Program-made: the position numbers and the translations under genes
The notes under the pieces: model-generated
Told to the model about the DNA's origin: nothing
Databases searched by the model: none
Seen by the model: the letters and a program-made list of their open reading frames with translations, nothing else
In this document: positions 58,301 through 64,000 of the stretch, in pieces
Numbering within the stretch: the first letter of the stretch is position 1
Layout of the letters: every line of letters starts with the position of its first letter
DNA from: Cheilinus undulatus
Taxonomy: Eukaryota > Chordata > Actinopteri > Labriformes > Labridae
Reading direction: 5' to 3'
NCBI RefSeq assembly: GCF_018320785.1
Contig: NC_054879.1
Span: 43,576,698-43,640,697, forward strand
Length of the DNA stretch: 64,000 bases

Positions 58301-59428
58301 ATCTGATCCATAGTTGAATTAGTAGAAAAGGGCCCTTGAGGAGCCTGTAATGAAACGTGTTTTTATCTATTTCTTTAGTGTCATTATTGAATAAAAAGCA
58401 ACAAAATGAATCGGTCAACAGACTGAAATTTGTATCAGATAGAGTAAAATAAATACTGGGGGGCCTCTGCTCCTCCATTAAAAATGTCCAAATGGTATAG
58501 TCCAGCACTGTGAAATAATGCAAGTAAATTCATTTGGCCATAATAAAAATACTGCTCATACATGGGGAAATTATGCTTCAAAAATACATTAAAATGCATA
58601 TATATTTGTAAAAAATGATACAACATTTGTTGCCTGGCTAGCCAGTTAAGGGGGGCCTGTGTAATATTCTCTCGGGGGCTCAAAACCCCTAGCTACACCC
58701 CTGCTGTGGAATATTCTTACCTAAAAAACAAATAACAGATATGAAAACTTGGGTGGATGTCAGGATCTTCTTTAGCATGGTTGGTGAATTAAGCTCAATA
58801 GAACCATAAGGAACAGACGAATACATTTAATTAATTTATTTTTACTATTAAAAACATACAGACACATCAGATATACACATACTGTCCAAACAGACAGGCC
58901 GTTAAAGGATAACACAGACATAAATGACTATCTATCGCAGCTGCCAGTAAAACCCATATAAACACATTCTTCTGACAACATTCAGAGCACACAACCCCCC
59001 CCTGCATATTTCTGCATTTAAAACATCGTAGCATCCCTGTATTGATAGAGATATATTTAGTACATGTAAAGAGATGGCTCACTGAGGTATAAGAATAAGA
59101 AACAGAATGTTTTTAAATTTTCCGAACTCTGAAAATGAGTTATCCTCACTTATCAAGCACCATAAAATTTATTTGAGGTAATAAAGTTTATATCTTTATG
59201 AGTAGCTTAGTAAGTCAGTCACTCATTGGGTTGGAGGAGTGTGTTCAATAGAGTTGATTAGGATGGTTATGACTTTTGTTCCATTCAACCAGAATGACAT
59301 TTTTGATTGAGGACAGAGGTGTTAGAAAAGTGCACGAATTTTCTGAGCACAGGTGAGAAAAAATTGATCACTTTGAAATAACTCGTGTGTGGAATTTATT
59401 CCAGTGAGGATGACTTCTTCTCCATTTA

Positions 59429-62400
59429 TCCTGCTGGGAACAAAACAGAATAATATTTAGAAATTAAATCTAAACAGATAATCATCCTCAAAATCCTCAA
59501 AACTTACATGTTCTGAACAGAACACAGGTCTTCTTGCATTCATCTTCTGTTTCATAATTGTTGTCATTTCCACCACAGCCTCCATACCAAAACTGGGCAC
59601 AGGCATTGGCCTGTTTGTCGTAGTACCAGCGGATGGTGTAGCTCCTGCAGGTGCCTTGGCTCAAGGTGAGGAGACAGCGAGGATCAAGAACAGGGGCCTC
59701 TGGAGGAGACATGATGTTTCAGATGCATGTTTTCCAAATAATATGTAACACTAGACAGGTCATTTTATTCACACTTGCCAAAATAGATGAAATGAAGATA
59801 CTACTATTAAGAATATCTATCATCCTTTATGCTGGTGCTTTTCTATGAAAAAGTCCTGTATGCACTGACCTTCAGGCACCACCAGACTCACTGAGGACTG
59901 CAACTGATTAGAGTTCAAAGATGAAACTGAGCCCAGAGATGATGAAGAGGATTCGGATGAGGCAGAGGATGATGAAGATGACACGACTGCCTCATTGAGG
60001 GTAGTGCTTTCTCCAACAGATATGAAAGTTGTTTTGTTGACTACAGCTACTGTGTTACTGCCCCGTGAATGAGCTCTCAGGTCTAAATCTTCACCCTCAT
60101 CTTCCTCCACCACCTAGAGTGAGAAAACAACACATAAATGTGTCAGATTTGAGAAAAATTCTGTCATTAAAAGGTCAAATATGTGGCAGTCCATTTCTGC
60201 CACTTAAAAAAAAAAAAGGTGAAAGTAAACCATTCTAAAAAAAAATCCTTAGTCATACTTATGAGATAAAAACTTGAAATTTTAATATTAAAAGTCATAA
60301 TTATGAGATACAAAATCAAAGTTAGGAGACAAAAAGTCAAAATTATGACATAAAAAAGTTAAGAGATTGTTATCTTATAATTATGAGAAAAAAAGTTAAA
60401 ATTATGAGATAAAGTCAATATTGTGAAGTGGCTTTTATCTCATAATTTAAAATTTGATCTCATAATTTAAAAATTTGATCTCAAGATTATGAATTTTTAT
60501 CTTATATTATTCCTTTTTATGTCATGATTGACTTTTTATCTCTTAATTTCAACACTTTATCTTGTAATTATGACTTTTTCTCTCTTCATTATGACTTTTT
60601 GTCATAATTTTGACATTTTATCTCAAAATTGAATTTTGATTTCAAAATTTCGACTTTTATCTCATAATTGACTCTTTATCTCTTAGTTATGACTTTTTGT
60701 CTTGTTATAATTACTTTTTACCTCATAATTATGACTTTTTATCTCTTAATTATGACTTTTTGTCATAATTGATATTTTATCTTGTAATTATGACTTTTAA
60801 TGCCATAATTTCAAATGTTATCTCTTAATTATGACCTTTATCTAATGATTATGACTTTTTATCTCCTAATTTTAACTTTTTGTCATAATTTGAAATTTTA
60901 TCTCATAATTTTAACTTTCTATCTCATAATTCTGACTTTCTATCTAATAATTATGACTTTGTATCTCATAATAATGTCTTTCTAGCTCATAATTTAAACT
61001 TTCTATCTCATAATCATGACTCCATATTCTTTTTTTTTTAAAGAATTTCTGAACTTTCACATTTTACTTTTTTGTCAAGTTGCAGAAACTGGCTTCCATA
61101 CAAATACCATAGAAGTTTTCATGAAAACAATCCAGAATGAATTCCATTAAAAACCTGAACAGGGAGAGGATCAGCACTTATGGGCAGTGTGAAAGTGTCT
61201 CCACGTCCTCGACTGATGGTGCGTCTCTGATTTTGATTTTCCTCTTCATAATTGTAGCCGTCTGTGTTTCCGTAACCATTATTCCCATAGATATTATATT
61301 CAGTGGTCACTTCTCCATTCGCACCGTTTCCATTTACACCATAGCTGTGCCCATTGTTGCCATTCCAGTGTCCATTTGTAATACGATTGTAAATAAGGGC
61401 TCCATTTTCATCTTCACAGAACTGGCTGACCAGTTTAGACTCCAGTGCTGGAAAAAGAAGTTAAAAAAATCCTTTAATTACTTACTCTCATTTTAAAGTG
61501 TTCATTATTATGTTTAAATGGCACACAGTAAAGAGTAATCGGATTGTCACCTGGTAGAGTGTTGAAGTCATCAATGAGGTACATGTGCTCACTGTCAGGG
61601 TCAGAGGCAATAAGGTTGAGCTCTCGCAGGAACTCTGCCTGTGTTGGATCAGAAGAATTGACAATCCCCAGTGCATACATCTCAATGTTAGCAGCATGAG
61701 CCTCCCTCACAGCTATGTCCAGTTTCACAGGCTCCCGTTTGTCAGTTTGACCGTCGGTGATGACGATAGCTACTTTCCTGACACCAGACCGAGCACTGAA
61801 GAAAGCCTCCTGGGTTGCTTTTCTGATGGCGGTGCCAGTGTAGGTGCCCTCGCCCATATAAGGCATTTTCCTGATAGCCTGCTTGACGTCTTGTTTGCTC
61901 ATGTAGCGTACCAAATTAAATTCCAAGTGGACATCCAGACTGTAGAGGACCAGGCCGATTCTGGTGGCGTTGCGTCCAACTGTGGTCCGGTCCACCAGTC
62001 TGATGACGAAGTCCTTGATGATTTCAAAGTTTTCAGGGCCGACGCTCTCTGAACTGTCGATGACGAACACAAGTTCCATCGGCCTTTCTTTGCATTTAAC
62101 TCCACAGCCTGAAAACAAGGAAAGACTGTCACTACATGTACTTGACATGTGTCCTAAACTCACACTTTCTCAATGGTGGCATACAGGATATGTTTAAATT
62201 TCTAACAGTGGACAAATGGTGGTGCCTGGGGAAATGATGAACCCAGAAATAAAATGATCCATCAGCTGTTAAATCCTCTGTCATCTTTCAGTTTCTTTTT
62301 GTTGTGGACTCACTTCAGAAGCTCCTGAGCAGCCTAAGTATATTGTTTTGGGGGATATGGACATCATGAGCCCACATATTGGCCCCGCCCACATGAAACC

Positions 62401-64000
62401 AAGCCAGGAAAGAGGTGAAAACTTTCTAACGGTCCAAATCCAGAATGTAGTCACATGTAGATTTCACTATTTTCAGTATTTACACTAACCATATTCCAAC
62501 ATATCTAGGGTATTGAGACAAAAACGTCTGGATTCCACTTTACAGGGTCTTTAACATGCTTTACCACCACGTTGTTGTGAACAAATACAAATACATTTTA
62601 ATGTCATAATCTCCATAAAATGCTACTTTCAGAGTCTAAACCAAACCAAAAAACAGGACACTGAAACCGTATGACATTTAGAATTGTGAAGGAGCGCATG
62701 CACAAAATGACTCACTAGATGCTTTCTTTATGTAAGTGACCCTGTTAATGCAAACAGTTAAGTCTAGAGATTTCCTCAACAAACTGTTCTCTGTTAAATT
62801 TTTTTTTTTTGCAAAATTTTCTGCCCTAGGCTAAGTAAATTTTACTTCCTGTTTGGATAAAGTCTAGCTTTTACTTTGACAATAAATAATGACTTTAAGC
62901 ATGAACTAAACTTGGCTTGTTTTCTTACCACAGATTTCTTTGATCAGCTTAATAATGTCTTCTCTCTGAAACGTATCAAAAACATCTTTATAAGTAAATA
63001 ATCACTGTATTTTGGGCTGTTCAAACACTTACTGAATCAGAAAACTTACAGTAAGGCCGGCTTCTCCTTTAGCGCCTGGCCTCCCCTGAGATTAACAAAA
63101 GTTGTAAACAAGATCACTGTTTCTGTATTTAAATAGTTTATCTGCAGTGGAAAATAAGCTGCATACGTTTTGCTTATACATATATCACACTACACTCCTG
63201 ATAACAGGAGTAGTAAAAACATTAAATGGGATAAAAGTACAGATGAATTTTCGTTTTTCTTACAGCTTCACCAGGGACTCCAGGATCTCCCAGGTCTCCT
63301 TTAGCACCTTTTATTCCCCTCTCACCCTGGAACCCACGATCCCCCTGAAACAAGAAGTTTCTTAATCAGCACAAATCCCTTTATCCAAAGATTTTTTTAG
63401 CACATAAGTATAAATCCATCACCTTAGCTCCAGGAAGTCCGTCCCCTTGAGGCCCTCTTGGTCCTGTCATACCTTGAGGTCCTGGCTCACCCTGAAATAA
63501 GATTTAATAAATTACACCAAAACATCCTCCAATCTAAGGGGATCCTAAATAATCGCTTCTTTATGCTTTTTGCCAGACAGGTCTTATATCAGCACATATT
63601 AATGAAATCAAATTAGCTTTCATGTGAAACAAATGCAGCATTTACCTTTGGGCCTTGAATACCTTCACCTGCAGGTCCAGTTGGACCAGGAGGTCCTTGC
63701 CTTCCAACATTACCCTTAAAACAAGTACAGCGTAAGTCTTTAACCAGCAGTTGAACTGGTGTCATTTTGAGCTTCAACTCAAATATGAATATGAGTATTT
63801 TTAGAATTAAGACATGCTTCTTGTTAGATGATCTCTCTTACTGGTGGTCCTTGTATGCCCTCTCCTGGTGGGCCCGGCAAACCTGGCAGTCCTCTGAAGC
63901 CAATGTCACCCTGAAACAGTGATTTCAATTTTTCCGTTACCAGTTTCAGACATGCTGAAAAGAAAAATCAAGTCAAATATTGTAAATTCACAAACCTTTG
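59429..64000 (-). CDS. col28a: Type XXVIII-like collagen, C-terminal part (5' part outside window)
   Basis: Extracellular-matrix collagen of the VWA family. Exons, high to low: 63996-64000 (partial), 63842-63910, 63646-63714, 63423-63491, 63264-63344, 63050-63085, 62929-62965, 61551-62108, 61155-61447, 59870-60113, 59508-59699, and a tiny last exon near 59429-59433 giving a stop within one to three codons (two acceptors possible). Order in the protein: Gly-X-Y helix; REDIIKLIKEICG; VWA domain with the metal-site VIDSSESVG (DxSxS), GTYTGTAIRKA and VITDGQTD; an Asn/Gly-rich linker; a Ser-rich linker; and a Kunitz domain with six Cys (TCRSYTIRWYYDKQ, FWYGGCGGNDNNY) and Arg at the P1 site, compatible with a trypsin-like inhibitor. 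Helix-VWA-Kunitz order and regular helix gaps point to type XXVIII; which fish paralogue is not resolvable here. Confidence 0.88.
60180..61100. mobile_element. Foldback element with minisatellite arms
   Basis: The left end TATGTGGCAGTCCATTTCTG and the right end, reversed TATGGAAGCCAGTTTCTGCA, are inverted repeats, followed inward on both sides by A-rich tracts and GGTGAAAGT/TGTGAAAGT. The left arm (60234-60420) repeats TCATAATTATGAGATAAAAA and the right arm (60430-61020) repeats the reverse, so the whole can fold into an imperfect hairpin. Non-coding; lies in the collagen intron between the two linker exons. Confidence 0.75.
62330..62553 (-). mobile_element. Fragment of the 8346-family element
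   Basis: The right edge CCACTTTACAGGGTCTTTAA matches the terminal repeat of 8346-9766; interior ATATCTAGGGTATTGAGACA and AGGAAAGAGGTGAAAACTTT correspond, reversed, to the left end of that element. It lies in the intron before the VWA exon. Confidence 0.55.

Larger units (their letters stand above)
56977..59428. other. Intergenic region: bbs5 promoter and collagen 3' flank
   Basis: The first 150 bp hold the bbs5 5' UTR and X-box. About 57916-58300 is a Tc1-related non-coding remnant. The rest (57130-57900, 58300-59400) is AT-rich with short repeat scraps, such as GGGGGCTCAAAACCCCTAGC near 58673; no exon is supported. The collagen 3' UTR must start below 59429. Confidence 0.5.

Noticed and set aside
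61585-62052. 155-codon plus-strand frame
   Set aside because: Opposite strand of the collagen VWA exon.

Overview
This is a vertebrate, almost certainly teleost (ray-finned fish), genomic segment. The evidence is many small exons with GT-AG junctions, AT-rich introns full of short terminal-inverted-repeat elements, broken Tc1-type transposons and tRNA-headed SINE-like repeats typical of fish, and a gene set that matches vertebrate orthologues exon by exon. I rebuilt seven protein-coding genes by checking splice sites, reading phase and lengths. Five are complete and two run off the window ends.

Layout, left to right: phgdh (minus; 11 exons found, final exon not seen); cfap210/ccdc173 (plus, 9 exons, complete); ppig (minus, 12 coding exons, complete); fastkd1 (plus, 14 coding exons, complete); klhl41 (minus, 6 exons, complete); bbs5 (minus, 12 exons, complete); and the C-terminal part of a type XXVIII-like collagen gene (minus; triple helix, VWA, linker, Kunitz; 5' part beyond the right edge). 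phgdh/cfap210 and ppig/fastkd1 are head-to-head pairs that probably share promoter regions. cfap210/ppig and fastkd1/klhl41 are tail-to-tail.

The genes are functionally mixed: serine biosynthesis, a sperm/cilium axonemal protein, a nuclear cyclophilin with an RS domain, a mitochondrial RNA regulator, a muscle kelch adaptor, a BBSome subunit and an extracellular collagen. They are not an operon-like system. The cfap210-ppig-fastkd1-klhl41-bbs5 block is the content of human 2q31; phgdh (human chromosome 1) and the collagen are joined to it here. The two cilium genes, cfap210 and bbs5, each carry a sequence matching the RFX X-box about 110-125 bp upstream of the start codon.

The most striking non-genic structure is in phgdh intron 1: an array of about 164-bp degenerate repeats (11.3-12.3 kb) runs directly into six near-identical tandem copies of a unit of about 1 kb (12.1-18.1 kb) that itself contains one 164-bp-type monomer, a small higher-order satellite inside a housekeeping gene. 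Other items are two probable GC-AG introns, a foldback element whose minisatellite arms have opposite polarity, three broken Tc1-like transposases, and a run of 69-bp collagen exons that each carry the same one-residue gap in the Gly-X-Y register. I saw no viral element, CRISPR array or genuine tRNA/rRNA gene, and nothing that amounts to a wholly new system.
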